Positions 15,321-24,858 of a stretch of DNA of 64,000 bases are shown one piece after another. Location of the stretch: NCBI RefSeq assembly GCF_001619955.1, contig NZ_LQQO01000005.1:124001-188000 (forward strand), given 5' to 3'. Within the stretch, counting starts at the first letter, position 1; each line of letters begins with the position of its first letter. Position numbers and translations under genes: made by a program. This DNA comes from Sphingomonas hankookensis. Lineage in GTDB: Bacteria; Pseudomonadota; Alphaproteobacteria; Sphingomonadales; Sphingomonadaceae. The notes under the pieces are model-generated. The model ran no database searches. It saw only the letters and a list, made by a program, of their open reading frames with translations, and had not been told where the DNA came from.

Positions 15321-16934
15321 TCACTTCGCCCCATAACCGTTATACAACACCCCGAAATAATCGCCCTTGTTCCACCGTGGCCGCGCATCCGCATCGGCCA
15401 GGTCGAGCGCGATGTCGTGGTTGATCGCAACGAACATCCGCCCTGCCGTCCAGTCGAACGTCTGGTTCATGTCGTCGCCCGGCTGGTGATAGCGATGCTC
15501 CAGAAAATCGGCGACCGCCGCCTTGCCCGGCCCCTTCCATCCGGTGTCGAGCGACACCGCCGGAATCCCCGCCTTGACGAAGCTGTAATGGTCGGACCGC
15601 ACGAAGATCGCCTCTTCCGGCTCGGGATCGGGGCTGAGCGCAATCCCGCGCTTGCCCGCCGCCCGCGCCACCGCCTGCGCCACGGTCGAATGGTCGGCAC
15701 CGATCGCGACCATGTCTTCGAAGCGATAGGACAGGATCGGCATGTCGAGATTGACGTCGGCGACGATCGACCCCTGGGGCACGGTCGGGTGCAGCGCGAA
15801 ATATTCGCTGCCGATCAGCCCCTTCTCCTCGGCCGTCACGCTGACGAAGATCAGGCTGCGGCGGGGCTTGCGCGGATCGGCGGCGAATTGCTTCGCCACT
15901 TCGATCATCGCCGCCGTGCCGACGCCATTGTCCATCGCCCCGTTGTTGATCCGGTCCGCGCCCTTGGGCAGCGTCGGATCGGTCGAGATGCCGATATGGT
16001 CGAGATGCGCCGACAGCGCGACATATTCGCCCTTCAGCGCCGGATCGCTGCCCGGCAACACGCCGACGACGTTGCTGCTGGTGAAGCGCGTCACCCTGGA
16101 GCGCTGCTTCGTCGACACCCGCACGCCGGTGGCGCCGCGCGGCATCGCCTGTCCGGCGGCATCCGCCTTCACCACCGCGGCCCAGTCGAGCGCCGATCCG
16201 GTGAACAGCTTGGCGGCCCCTGTCGCGCTGAGCGACGCGATCGACGGCGCGCCGCTGCCCGCGACATGCGGACGCCCGTCCTTGCCGACCCACGTCATGC
16301 GTGGGCTGCGATAGACCGACATCAGATAGCTGAAGGGATAGCGATGCGTCTGTTCGGTATTCTCGATCTGGATCACGCCGATCGCGCCCTTGGCCGCCGC
16401 CGTCGCCCGTTTGGTATCGCCGCTCGCCAGATGCGCGCGGATCTCGCTCGGCAGGCTGGCCGGCGCGCCATAGAGATAGGCGACGATCTTGCCGCGCACG
16501 TCCAGCCCGGCATAATCGTCGATGCCGTTCGCCGCATCGACCACGCCGCGCCCGACGAACACCACCTCGCCCGACCGGCGGAAATCGGGTTCGAGGAAGC
16601 TGGTCGAGGTCAGATAATCGCTGCCGAAGGTCAGTGCCGGCCGCCCGGCGGCGGTCAGGCTCCCCTTCCCCGCCGGCACGGCCGAGGCGAGCGGCACGCT
16701 CTGCAGATAGGTGCCGTTGTCGCCCGCCGGTTGCAGGCCGGCGGCGCGCATCTGCTCGGCGACATAGGCGGCGGCACGATCATATTCGGGCGTACCGGGC
16801 GCGCGGCCCTTCATGTCGTCCGACGCGAGGAACGCGACATGCGCCCGCATCGCCGCCTCTTCCGGGGTCAGGGGCGCGGTCTGGGCAAGGGCGCCCGTAG
16901 ATGCCAGCAACAGTGCAAGCGGAAGAAGGCGCAT
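15321..16934 (-). CDS. exported M28 family metallopeptidase (copy A)
   Basis: A 537-residue periplasmic zinc aminopeptidase of family M28 with an inserted PA domain. Signal peptide residues 1-18 end ALAQ. The zinc and catalytic residues are in LSAHLDHIG (His, Asp), NNGAMDNGVG (bridging Asp), TAEEKGLIGSEYF (catalytic Glu-Glu), VNLDMPI and YHQPGDDM. The start is ATG 16934 with GAGGA five bases upstream; a TTG 12 bases earlier is less likely. It ends WNKGDYFGVLYNGYGAK, nearly the same as its neighbour at 17070, from which it is separated only by a palindromic repeat. The two are clear paralogues. Confidence 0.9.
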   Translation of the reverse strand: MRLLPLALLLASTGALAQTAPLTPEEAAMRAHVAFLASDDMKGRAPGTPEYDRAAAYVAEQMRAAGLQPAGDNGTYLQSVPLASAVPAGKGSLTAAGRPALTFGSDYLTSTSFLEPDFRRSGEVVFVGRGVVDAANGIDDYAGLDVRGKIVAYLYGAPASLPSEIRAHLASGDTKRATAAAKGAIGVIQIENTEQTHRYPFSYLMSVYRSPRMTWVGKDGRPHVAGSGAPSIASLSATGAAKLFTGSALDWAAVVKADAAGQAMPRGATGVRVSTKQRSRVTRFTSSNVVGVLPGSDPALKGEYVALSAHLDHIGISTDPTLPKGADRINNGAMDNGVGTAAMIEVAKQFAADPRKPRRSLIFVSVTAEEKGLIGSEYFALHPTVPQGSIVADVNLDMPILSYRFEDMVAIGADHSTVAQAVARAAGKRGIALSPDPEPEEAIFVRSDHYSFVKAGIPAVSLDTGWKGPGKAAVADFLEHRYHQPGDDMNQTFDWTAGRMFVAINHDIALDLADADARPRWNKGDYFGVLYNGYGAK

Positions 16935-16962
16935 GAAAATCCTCAATCACGTCATCCAAATT

Positions 16963-17056
16963 CGTCATCCCGGCGAAGGCCGGGATCCACCGTGCCGCAT
17001 AACCGAACGCTTCGGCGCTTGCGGAACCTTGGATCCCGGCCTTCGCCGGGATGACG
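16963..17056. repeat. palindromic repeat pair (CCCGGCGAAGGCCGGG type)
   Basis: GTCATCCCGGCGAAGGCCGGGATCC faces GGATCCCGGCCTTCGCCGGGATGAC. It occupies almost the whole gap between the two M28 genes and could limit read-through from the upstream gene to the downstream paralogue. A close relative is at 36513-36611. Confidence 0.82.
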
Positions 17057-17069
17057 TGGCTAGCCGGGG

Positions 17070-18743
17070 TTACTTCGCGCCGTACCCGTTATACAGCGTG
17101 CCGAAGAAATCGCCCTTGTTCCACGCCGGCCGCTGGGCTGCGTCGGCGATGTCGCGGGCGATCTGGTAATTGACGTTGATGAAGCGTTCGCCCGATTCCC
17201 AATCGATCGGCGGGCTCTGCACCACCTCGTCCGATGGCTGGTGGTAATTATTGGCGAAGAACGCATCGACCGCCGCCTTGCCCGGCCCCGACGTGCCCGG
17301 CCACAGGAACACCGACGGCACGCCCTGCTGCACGAACCGATAATGGTCCGACCGCACGAACAGCGCCATGTCGGGCATCGGATCGGGGGAGAAGGCCGCG
17401 CCCGCCGTCGTCGCCGCACGCTTCACGATGTCGCCCAGGCTCGATCGCACCGCGCCGAACGCGATGACGTCGCTGAACTTGTAGGTGATGATCGGCATGT
17501 CCAGATTGACGTTGGCGACCATCCGCGCCTTTCCGATCGTCGGATTGTTGGCGAAGTAATCGGAACCGACCAGCCCCTTCTCCTCCGCCGTGACCGCCAG
17601 GAACAGGATCGAGCGGCGCGGCGCCTTGCCCGCCGCCTTGAACCGCTTGGCCTCCTCGATCAGCGAGGCGATGCCGACCGCATTGTCCATCGCCCCGTTA
17701 TAGATCGTGTCGCCCTTCTTGTTCGGCGTGCCGACCCCGACATGGTCGAGATGGGCCGACAGGATGACCGTTTCCGGCGCGACGGCCGGATCGCTGCCCG
17801 GCAGGATGCCGGCGACGTTGTAGCTCGGCAGCGGGGTGGTGACCGTCTTGATCGCCACGTCGAGACGCGGCTTCAGCGTCAGCCCGCGGAACTTGCCCTT
17901 GCCCGACAGCGCGCTCGCCGCCTTGGCCCAGCTGGTGCCCGAACCGGCGAACAGCTTTTCGGCACCGGCCGCGCTCAGCGTCGCCAGAGTCGGCACGCCG
18001 CCGCCGATGATGTGCCCCTTGCCGTCGGCCTCGGCCCAGGTGACGCTGGTCGGCTGGGCGGTGGCGACGGTCTTGGCCATCGGCATCCGCGCGGAAACCT
18101 CCGGGGTCTGGAGCGCGATGATGCCGACCGCGCCCTTTGCCCTGGCGATCCCCGCCTTGGTCGGCAGGCCGCCGAAATGCGCCGCTTCCTCGCTGTCGAG
18201 GCCGCTGGGCGCACCGCGCACCACCGCCACGATCTTGCCGCGCACGTCGAGGCCCGCATAGTCGTCGCGGGTCGGCGACGACACGCCGTAACCGACATAG
18301 ACCACCGGCGCCGCCAGCGTCGTCTCCGCCGACGCCGGATTGACCCCCGGCAGATAATCCTGGCCGAAGGTCAGCGCCTGCCCGTTCAGGCTCAGCTTGC
18401 CCATGTCCGCCGGGCCGACCTTGATCAGCGGCACCTTCTGCAGATAGCTGCCATCGTCGCCCGCCGGGCGCAGCCCCGCCGCATAGAATTGCGACGCGAC
18501 GTAATTGGCGGCGATATCATATTCGGGCGAGCCGGCGTCGCGACCGCGCATCGCATCACTCGCCAGGAACATGACATGCGCCTTCATCGCCGCCTGCGCG
18601 GGCGGCAGGACGGCGTTCAGCTCGGCATTGCGCGCTTGGCTTTCCGCGGCGGTGGGGGCGGCGGGAGCGGGAGCCGGCGGCGCATCCTGCGCGATAGCGG
18701 CGGTGCTGATGAGAAGACCGAGCAACAAGGCTGGACGGAACAT
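17070..18743 (-). CDS. exported M28 family metallopeptidase (copy B)
   Basis: A 557-residue paralogue of the gene at 15321, with signal peptide 1-18 (ending AIAQ) and a Pro/Ala-rich segment of about 30 residues after it that copy A lacks. The M28 motifs are complete: LSAHLDHVG, YNGAMDNAVG, TAEEKGLVGSDYF, VNLDMPI, DHYRF and YHQPSDE. The start at 18743 has GAAGGA at good spacing; upstream in-frame codons are probably not translated. It is divergent from pepN, with 94 bases between the starts. Three exported or cytosolic peptidases are thus adjacent, which suggests peptide use as a nutrient. Confidence 0.9.
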   Translation of the reverse strand: MFRPALLLGLLISTAAIAQDAPPAPAPAAPTAAESQARNAELNAVLPPAQAAMKAHVMFLASDAMRGRDAGSPEYDIAANYVASQFYAAGLRPAGDDGSYLQKVPLIKVGPADMGKLSLNGQALTFGQDYLPGVNPASAETTLAAPVVYVGYGVSSPTRDDYAGLDVRGKIVAVVRGAPSGLDSEEAAHFGGLPTKAGIARAKGAVGIIALQTPEVSARMPMAKTVATAQPTSVTWAEADGKGHIIGGGVPTLATLSAAGAEKLFAGSGTSWAKAASALSGKGKFRGLTLKPRLDVAIKTVTTPLPSYNVAGILPGSDPAVAPETVILSAHLDHVGVGTPNKKGDTIYNGAMDNAVGIASLIEEAKRFKAAGKAPRRSILFLAVTAEEKGLVGSDYFANNPTIGKARMVANVNLDMPIITYKFSDVIAFGAVRSSLGDIVKRAATTAGAAFSPDPMPDMALFVRSDHYRFVQQGVPSVFLWPGTSGPGKAAVDAFFANNYHQPSDEVVQSPPIDWESGERFINVNYQIARDIADAAQRPAWNKGDFFGTLYNGYGAK

Positions 18744-18837
18744 TGGAATCCTTCGACAAGCGACCATAGATACAGGCGTAGCTTGTGCCGTGGCCCCGCG
18801 CAACGCGGGCGCCGACATGGATTGAGAGTCGAGGATA

Positions 18838-21429
18838 ATGATGGTCGATGCGACGCGTACCCCGATGACCCCGCCCGTCATCCGCCGCAGCGATTATCGC
18901 CCGCCGGCATGGCATGTGCCGGAAATCGCGCTGGATTTCGATCTCGATCCGCAGGCGACCCGCGTGACCGCCACGCTGTCGGTGACCCGGAACGGCGAAG
19001 GTCCGTTGCGACTCGACGGCGACGGATTGACGCCGCGATCGGTGTTGGTCGACGGCACGCCGCACAATGATTGGCGGCTGGAGGATGGCGCGCTGGTGCT
19101 CGACCTGCCCGGCGACGCCCATGAAATCACCACCGAAGTCGTCATCGAACCGCAGGCGAATACCCAGCTGATGGGCCTCTACGCCTCGGGCGGAAACCTG
19201 TGCACCCAGTGCGAGGCGGAGGGCTTCCGCCGCATCACCTTCTTCCCCGACCGCCCCGATATCCTCAGCCGCTACCGGGTACGGATGGTCGCGGACAAGG
19301 CGCGCTTCCCGGTACTGCTCGCCAATGGCGATCCGGTCGCGTCCGGCGATCTGGGCGACGGCCGCCACTGGGCGGAATGGTCGGACCCCTTCCCCAAGCC
19401 CTGCTATCTCTTCGCGCTGGTCGCCGGCGACCTCGTCGCCAATCGCGCGCAGTTCGTCACCGCTTCGGGCCGCGAGGTGCAGCTCGGCATCTGGGTCCGC
19501 GCGCCCGATCTGGCGAAGACCGACCATGCGATGCGCGCGCTCAAGACCTCGATGGCGTGGGACGAGCGGGTCTATGGTCGCGAATATGACCTCGACGTGT
19601 TCAACATCGTCGCGGTCGACGATTTCAATTTCGGGGCGATGGAAAATAAGGGGCTGAACATCTTCAACAGCCGCTACATCCTCGCCGACCCCGATACAGC
19701 GACCGATTACGACTATGATGGGATCGCCGCCGTCGTCGCCCACGAATATTTCCACAACTGGTCGGGCAACCGCGTCACCTGCCGGGACTGGTTCCAGCTG
19801 TCGTTGAAGGAAGGCTTCACCGTCCTGCGCGACCAGCAATTCTCAGGCGATCAGGGGTCGGCCGCGGTCAAGCGGATCGAGGATGTGCGGTCGTTGCGCG
19901 CCTCGCAGTTCCCCGAAGATGCCGGGCCGCTCGCCCATCCGATCCGGCCCGACGCCTATCAGGAGATCAGCAACTTCTACACCGCGACCATCTATAACAA
20001 GGGCGCGGAAGTCGTGCGGATGATCGCCACGATCCTGGGGCCGACGGCATTCCGTGCCGGCACCGACCTGTATTTCAGCCGCCATGACGGGACGGCGGCG
20101 ACCTGCGAGGATTTCGTGGTGGCGATGGAGGATGCTTCGGGCGTCGACCTGTCCGCCTTCCGCCGCTGGTACGAACAGGCGGGTACGCCGCGCGTGTCCG
20201 CGACGCTCGAACATTTCCCCGGCGGCGGTCGCGCCACGCTGTCGCTACGCCAGGCGGTGCCGCCGACGCCGGGCCAGCAGACCAAGCAACCGATGGTGCT
20301 GCCGCTCAAACTCCGCCTGTTCGGTGCGGAAACCGGCCGTCCCTTGAGCGACGAACGGCTGTTCCTGTTCGATCAGGACGCGGCGACGATCACTTTCGAA
20401 ACGGTCACCGAACGCCCGGTGCTGTCGATCAATCGCGGTTTCTCGGCGCCGGTGATCGTGGAGACCGATCGGACGTCGGCCGACCTTGCGTTCCTCAGCG
20501 CGCACGACGACGATCCCTTCGCCCGCTACGAAGCGATGCAGCAGCTGATGCTCGACACGCTGGTCGCCTCGGTCGCCAGCGGCCATGGCGATCACGCGGC
20601 GGTGATCGACGCCATCGCCAACACCTTGGCCGACGACCGCCTCGACCGGGCGTTCGTCGCGGAAGCGGTCCTGCTACCCTCGGACAGCTTCATCGGCGAC
20701 CAGATGGGCGTGGTCGATCCCGACGCGATCTTTGCCGCGCGTGAGGCGCTGCGCAGCGATATCGGCCGGGCGCTGCTGCCCGAATGGCGCGCCGCCTATG
20801 CCGCGACGGAGGCGGATGCGTTCGAATATACTCCCGATGCCAAGGGCAAGCGGCGGCTGCGCACCGTGGCGCTCGGCTATATCGCCGCATCGGGGGCGAG
20901 CGACGCCGACGCGATCGCCTTTGCCCAGTTCGAGCAGGCTGACAACATGACCGACCGTCAGGGCGCGTTGATGACGCTGGTCAATTCGGACTCCGACGAC
21001 CGGATCGCCGCGCTCGACATCTTCTACAACCGCTACCGCGACAATCCGCTGGTGCTGGACAAATGGTTCACCACCCAGGCGCTGTCGACCCGTGCCGATA
21101 CGTTCGAGCAGGTCGAGGAGCTGGCCGGGCATCGCGACTTTACGCTCACCAACCCCAACCGTGCCCGCGCGCTGATCGGCGCGTTCAGCATGAACCAGAA
21201 GGCGTTCCACCGCGCCGACGGTGCCGGATACCGGTTCCTCGCCGACCAGCTGATCGCACTCGACCGGATCAATCCGCAGACCGCCGCCAAGATGCTGCCA
21301 CCGCTCGGCCGCTGGCGCCGGTTCGACCGCACGCGCGGGGAATTGATGCGGGCGCAGCTCGACCGGATCCTGTCGGTGCCGGGGCTGTCGAAGGATATGC
21401 TGGAACAGGTGGGGAAGTCGCTCAGCTGA
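18838..21429 (+). CDS. pepN: aminopeptidase N
   Basis: An 863-residue M1-family zinc aminopeptidase, cytoplasmic in Gram-negative bacteria. The exopeptidase motif GAMENKG is at 266-272, the zinc site HEYFHNWSGNRV at 302-313 with the third ligand Glu325, and the C-terminal helical ARM-like domain runs from about 550 to the end. Length matches bacterial PepN (about 860-880). ATG 18838 is followed directly by ATG 18841; the GAGG site is better placed for the second, so the start may be one codon later. No signal peptide is visible. Confidence 0.95.
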   Translation: MMVDATRTPMTPPVIRRSDYRPPAWHVPEIALDFDLDPQATRVTATLSVTRNGEGPLRLDGDGLTPRSVLVDGTPHNDWRLEDGALVLDLPGDAHEITTEVVIEPQANTQLMGLYASGGNLCTQCEAEGFRRITFFPDRPDILSRYRVRMVADKARFPVLLANGDPVASGDLGDGRHWAEWSDPFPKPCYLFALVAGDLVANRAQFVTASGREVQLGIWVRAPDLAKTDHAMRALKTSMAWDERVYGREYDLDVFNIVAVDDFNFGAMENKGLNIFNSRYILADPDTATDYDYDGIAAVVAHEYFHNWSGNRVTCRDWFQLSLKEGFTVLRDQQFSGDQGSAAVKRIEDVRSLRASQFPEDAGPLAHPIRPDAYQEISNFYTATIYNKGAEVVRMIATILGPTAFRAGTDLYFSRHDGTAATCEDFVVAMEDASGVDLSAFRRWYEQAGTPRVSATLEHFPGGGRATLSLRQAVPPTPGQQTKQPMVLPLKLRLFGAETGRPLSDERLFLFDQDAATITFETVTERPVLSINRGFSAPVIVETDRTSADLAFLSAHDDDPFARYEAMQQLMLDTLVASVASGHGDHAAVIDAIANTLADDRLDRAFVAEAVLLPSDSFIGDQMGVVDPDAIFAAREALRSDIGRALLPEWRAAYAATEADAFEYTPDAKGKRRLRTVALGYIAASGASDADAIAFAQFEQADNMTDRQGALMTLVNSDSDDRIAALDIFYNRYRDNPLVLDKWFTTQALSTRADTFEQVEELAGHRDFTLTNPNRARALIGAFSMNQKAFHRADGAGYRFLADQLIALDRINPQTAAKMLPPLGRWRRFDRTRGELMRAQLDRILSVPGLSKDMLEQVGKSLS

Positions 21430-21443
21430 TTCCGAGCAACGGG

Positions 21444-21526
21444 CGTCATCCCAGCGAAGGCTGGGATCTCTTGGTGACGGCGCGCAGCAGGAGCCGCAAA
21501 AGACCCCAGCCTTCGCTGGGGTGACG
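21444..21526. repeat. intergenic palindromic repeat pair (CCCAGCGAAGGCTGGG type)
   Basis: Same family as 375-459, and nearly identical in the outer palindromes. It lies between convergent genes (pepN and the glycosyltransferase), where it could end transcripts from both sides. Confidence 0.82.
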
Positions 21527-21544
21527 TCCAGAACCGAGTATCGA

Positions 21545-22738
21545 TTACTTCGCGAACCACTCCGGGAACCGCTGCGCCTTCTCCGCCACCAACCCCTCAT
21601 AATAGCGCATCAGGTCGACCGCATGGTCGCGGTCGGTCCGGACCCGCGCCGCCGCTTCATTCGCCGCCGCCTTGACCACGTCATAGTCCCGCGCGAACAT
21701 CCGCTCGATCGCATCCGCCGCCGAGCGCGGATCGCGCGCGGCATAGGTTTCGGCGAATGCCGGCTCGGCGATCTCGGCACAGCCACCCTCGTCCGGCACG
21801 ATCAACGGCAGGCCCGATGCCAGCCCCTCCAGCCCGACCAGCCCGAACGGCTCGGCATCCGATCCGTGGATCAGCGCGTCGCAGCTGGCCATGATCCGCG
21901 CGAGGCGGACGCGGTCATAGACCGGGCGGAACAGCTTGATATGCGGGCTGTTCTTCAACCGGTGTTCCAGGCGCCGGGTATGCACCCCGCTGCCGATCTG
22001 GATCATCCCGACGGGCAGATGCTCGCCCGCCATCTCGACCGCGTCGAAGATCATCGGCCAGCGTTTCTCGGCATGGTGTCGCCCCAGCCCCAGCAGCAGA
22101 TGCCCTTCGGGCGGCAGGCCGAGCTGGTCGAGCAGCGATGCCCGCAACTGCTCGTCGCGATGCTCGGGTGAAAAGAACCCGCGCTGGATGCCGAGCGGCA
22201 TCGACGCATGGACGGTCAGCCCACGCGCGGCGTGGCGCTTTTCCAGCGCCGGGCCGTTGGTGACGAACGCGTCCATCTTGTCGAGGTAGCGCGCCATGTA
22301 GCGCGTCCACCACATGAACGCCTCCTCGATCCGTTCGCGGCTCGCCATCCGTTCGAACCAGCGCAGCGGATAGGCGCCGACATTGTCGTTATGCGCGAAG
22401 TACACCTTCACCGCATGGCCGGGCCAGTCGGCGACGATGGTCGCGGGGCGCCACGGACTCGACGCCTCGACCACATCGGGATGCAGTTCGTCGAGCAGGG
22501 CATGGATCGCCCCGCCGCGCACGAAGATGCCGTAATTGGGGTCGAGGATCAGCGTCGGCGCCTTGACCCAATGGATGCGCCCGCCGCCGGGCCGCTCCTC
22601 GACCGCATTCTCCTTGGCCGGGGCGATGACGATCAGTTCATGGCCCAGCTCGGCCATGATCGTCATCTTGTGGTCGATATAGGTGCGGACCCCCCCGCCG
22701 GTCGGCGAGTAGAATTCGTTGACGTCGACGACGCGCAT
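21545..22738 (-). CDS. GT4-type glycosyltransferase
   Basis: A 397-residue GT-B fold glycosyltransferase. The N-terminal donor-side loop YSPTGGGVRTYIDHKM, the LLGLGRHHAEKRWP strand in the middle, and the C-terminal SDAEPFGLVGLEGLASGLPLI with the E-x7-E pattern place it in family GT4 (retaining). The acceptor is unknown; envelope glycolipid or polysaccharide is likely given its partners. It is the last gene of a minus-strand trio with the DUF2141 and membrane proteins, 12 bases behind the former. No signal peptide; probably membrane-associated at the cytoplasmic face. Confidence 0.88.
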   Translation of the reverse strand: MRVVDVNEFYSPTGGGVRTYIDHKMTIMAELGHELIVIAPAKENAVEERPGGGRIHWVKAPTLILDPNYGIFVRGGAIHALLDELHPDVVEASSPWRPATIVADWPGHAVKVYFAHNDNVGAYPLRWFERMASRERIEEAFMWWTRYMARYLDKMDAFVTNGPALEKRHAARGLTVHASMPLGIQRGFFSPEHRDEQLRASLLDQLGLPPEGHLLLGLGRHHAEKRWPMIFDAVEMAGEHLPVGMIQIGSGVHTRRLEHRLKNSPHIKLFRPVYDRVRLARIMASCDALIHGSDAEPFGLVGLEGLASGLPLIVPDEGGCAEIAEPAFAETYAARDPRSAADAIERMFARDYDVVKAAANEAAARVRTDRDHAVDLMRYYEGLVAEKAQRFPEWFAK

Positions 22739-22750
22739 CGGGGGTTCGGC

Positions 22751-23266
22751 TCAGTCGAGCGGGGCGAAACCGCCCAGCCCGCGCAGATACTGGGCGCGCA
22801 CCGTCGTGGTCGTGACGCCGGCGGGCACGGTGACGATCGCCTGCGCCAGCTTCGGGCGGGCACGGCCGAGCTTTGCCGGCCCCGGAAAGCCCGCCCCGTC
22901 GCGCATGAAATTGAACTTGTTGCGCCCGTCGCGGTCATGGGTGAACAACAGCGCATAGCGGCCGGGCGACGGCGCGCGGATGCACAACTGCACCGCGCCG
23001 GATTGGGGCATGGTGGCCCAGACCCGGCGAAAGAACTTGCCCTCCTTGCGCAGGTCGCGGTCGTCCTTCAGGAAATCGTCGTCGTTCGCCGGATAGAGTT
23101 CCAGCTTCAGCCGGCCGGTGCGGTCCTTCAGCCCTACCACGTTGACGCGGATCGCCGGCCCCTGGTTCGCATTGCATGCGGCGGCATCGCTGCCGATCGA
23201 CTGGGCGGCGGCGGGACTGGCCGCGAGCAACGCCGCACCGAGCAGCGTCAGGGGCAATTTCATCAT
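22751..23266 (-). CDS. DUF2141 family exported protein
   Basis: A 171-residue secreted or periplasmic protein. The signal peptide covers about residues 1-22 (ending PAAAQ). The mature part is a single beta-rich domain of the DUF2141 type with IRVNVVGLKDRTGRLKLELY, LCIRAPSPGRYALLFTHD and a conserved HDRDGRNKFNF stretch. Function is unknown. ATG 23266 overlaps the upstream membrane-protein stop (ATGA), with AAGGA just upstream; a second ATG follows directly. It sits in the middle of the envelope operon. Confidence 0.85.
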   Translation of the reverse strand: MMKLPLTLLGAALLAASPAAAQSIGSDAAACNANQGPAIRVNVVGLKDRTGRLKLELYPANDDDFLKDDRDLRKEGKFFRRVWATMPQSGAVQLCIRAPSPGRYALLFTHDRDGRNKFNFMRDGAGFPGPAKLGRARPKLAQAIVTVPAGVTTTTVRAQYLRGLGGFAPLD

Positions 23267-24177
23267 TCTTTCCTTGCGAGCGCAGGAAGCCCGAATGCCG
23301 CCATCAGCACCACGTGCGTGAACAGGGTGAGGGTCGCGATGAATGCGACCAGGTCGGACAGGGCTTCGCCATGCCCGATAAACATAATCGCGAAGTTGGC
23401 GAAAAGAAGGTCTTTGTTCGGCAACAGCGGCAGGCGCGCCACGACCAGTCGACCCGCAGCAAGGAACAGCCACCAGGTGATCGAGACATTGGGCATCGCG
23501 AAATAGCTGGCAATGCCGAACGCCAGCGATCCGAGCACCAGCCGCGCGCAATGCACGCCGAAGATCCAGCGCAGCATGGCGCCCGGCAGCGAAAAGACCC
23601 GGCGCGAGAACAGCAGCAGCACGCCCGAAATCCCGACCGCCACCGCCGACGACCATGCCAGCATCCGGAGTTGCGCCGGCGGAAACAGTTCGAACGCGAA
23701 GGGCAGCGCTACGCCCAGCATGCCGACCGTCACGATATTGCCGGCAATACCCGACAGGATCGTCACGTCCTTCACCGCGCCGAACGGCGCCGTCACCATC
23801 TTCAACCGGGCGCGGGCCCAGGCATAGAAGAACACGTCGCCCGAATAGCCGATGACCACGTCGTTCGCGATCCGCTTGCGCACCAGTGCCCCGAACCCGT
23901 CGAACGGCAGCCGCCACAGGCGCCGGAAGATGATGAAGTCGAACAGCGGCGGCGCAAAATAGGCGAGCGCGAAGAACAGATAGAACCACGGCGAATCCGG
24001 CGCGGCCAGTTCGACCCCGGCCCAGCCATGGTCGAACAGCTCCCATGACAGCCCGAGGATCATCAATCCGGAAAGGATCGCCCCGAGAATGCGCGGCCAG
24101 CGCGGGCGCGACCGGTCGAGCGGCTCCAGCCCGGCAAGGTCGGGACGCGCGTCCGCAGCTTCGGCATCACTTACCAT
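23263..24177 (-). CDS. polytopic membrane protein (LPG-synthase-TM/flippase-like)
   Basis: A 304-residue inner-membrane protein with about seven or eight hydrophobic helices, beginning near residue 27 after a charged N-terminus. The pattern and the SGIAGNIVTVGMLGVALPF region resemble the lysylphosphatidylglycerol-synthase transmembrane (YbhN-like) family, some members of which move lipids. I cannot confirm the family from key residues. It is translationally coupled to the DUF2141 gene and shares an operon with a glycosyltransferase, so a role in building or flipping an envelope glycolipid is a reasonable inference. It starts 42 bases after maiA and may be read through from that operon. Confidence 0.65.
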   Translation of the reverse strand: MVSDAEAADARPDLAGLEPLDRSRPRWPRILGAILSGLMILGLSWELFDHGWAGVELAAPDSPWFYLFFALAYFAPPLFDFIIFRRLWRLPFDGFGALVRKRIANDVVIGYSGDVFFYAWARARLKMVTAPFGAVKDVTILSGIAGNIVTVGMLGVALPFAFELFPPAQLRMLAWSSAVAVGISGVLLLFSRRVFSLPGAMLRWIFGVHCARLVLGSLAFGIASYFAMPNVSITWWLFLAAGRLVVARLPLLPNKDLLFANFAIMFIGHGEALSDLVAFIATLTLFTHVVLMAAFGLPALARKE

Positions 24178-24219
24178 GTCGCGCGACGTCCTACCCGTTC
24201 GCGCCCGTAGTCGCCAGCG

Positions 24220-24858
24220 TCATGCGACCGGCGCCACCGCATCGGGGCGCGCCGCCGCCACCGCGGGCAGCCCAGCCGCCCGCGCATCGATCGCGACCAG
24301 CTTCGGCCAGGGCGACAGGTCGAGCTCGAACCGCCGCGCATTGTAGAGTTGCGGCACGAGGCAGCAGTCGACGACGCCCGGCGTCTCACCACCGAAAAAG
24401 CCGCGCTCGGGCGCCGCCACCTCCAGCGCCCCCAGCCCTTCTGCAATCCAGTGGCGATACCAGTCGGCTTTGGCGGCAACATCGGCGCCGAACTGTGCCT
24501 CCAGCCGCTGCAACACGCGCAGATTGTCGATCGGATGAATGTCGGCGACGATCACCAGCGCCAGCGCCATCGCGCGGGCGCGCTCCAGCGGGTCGGCGGG
24601 GAATAGCCGCGGCTCCGGATGCGTCGCGTCCAGCCAGTCGAGAATCGCCAGCGACTGGGTCAGCATCGTGCCGCCGCCGATGTCGAGCGCGGGGATCAGT
24701 CCTTGGCGGCTGCGCGCCAGATGCTCGGGCGAGCGCTGCTCACCCTTGAGCAGCGACACCGGCACCCCCTGCCACTCGACCGCTTTCAGGTTCAGCGCGA
24801 TGCGGACGCGGTACGCCGCCGAGGATCGGTGATAGTCGTAGAGCGTGTAGCCGCTCAC
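24220..24858 (-). CDS. maiA: maleylacetoacetate isomerase (zeta-class GST)
   Basis: A 212-residue glutathione S-transferase-like enzyme. The N-terminal HRSSAAYRVRIALNLK is the zeta-class active-site signature of MaiA, which converts maleylacetoacetate to fumarylacetoacetate in tyrosine breakdown. QGLIPALDIG, LTQSLAILDWLD and NLRVLQRLE follow as in the family. The start is GTG 24858, overlapping the lepB stop (GTGA); no other good start exists in the frame. The usual partners hmgA and fahA are absent here, and its place behind lepB is unusual, so another zeta-GST substrate is possible. Confidence 0.87.
   Translation of the reverse strand: MSGYTLYDYHRSSAAYRVRIALNLKAVEWQGVPVSLLKGEQRSPEHLARSRQGLIPALDIGGGTMLTQSLAILDWLDATHPEPRLFPADPLERARAMALALVIVADIHPIDNLRVLQRLEAQFGADVAAKADWYRHWIAEGLGALEVAAPERGFFGGETPGVVDCCLVPQLYNARRFELDLSPWPKLVAIDARAAGLPAVAAARPDAVAPVA

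Noticed and set aside
14715-17054. A 779-residue open frame antisense to the M28 and SDR genes
   Set aside because: It spans two real genes and a repeat on the other strand and shows no protein-like composition.
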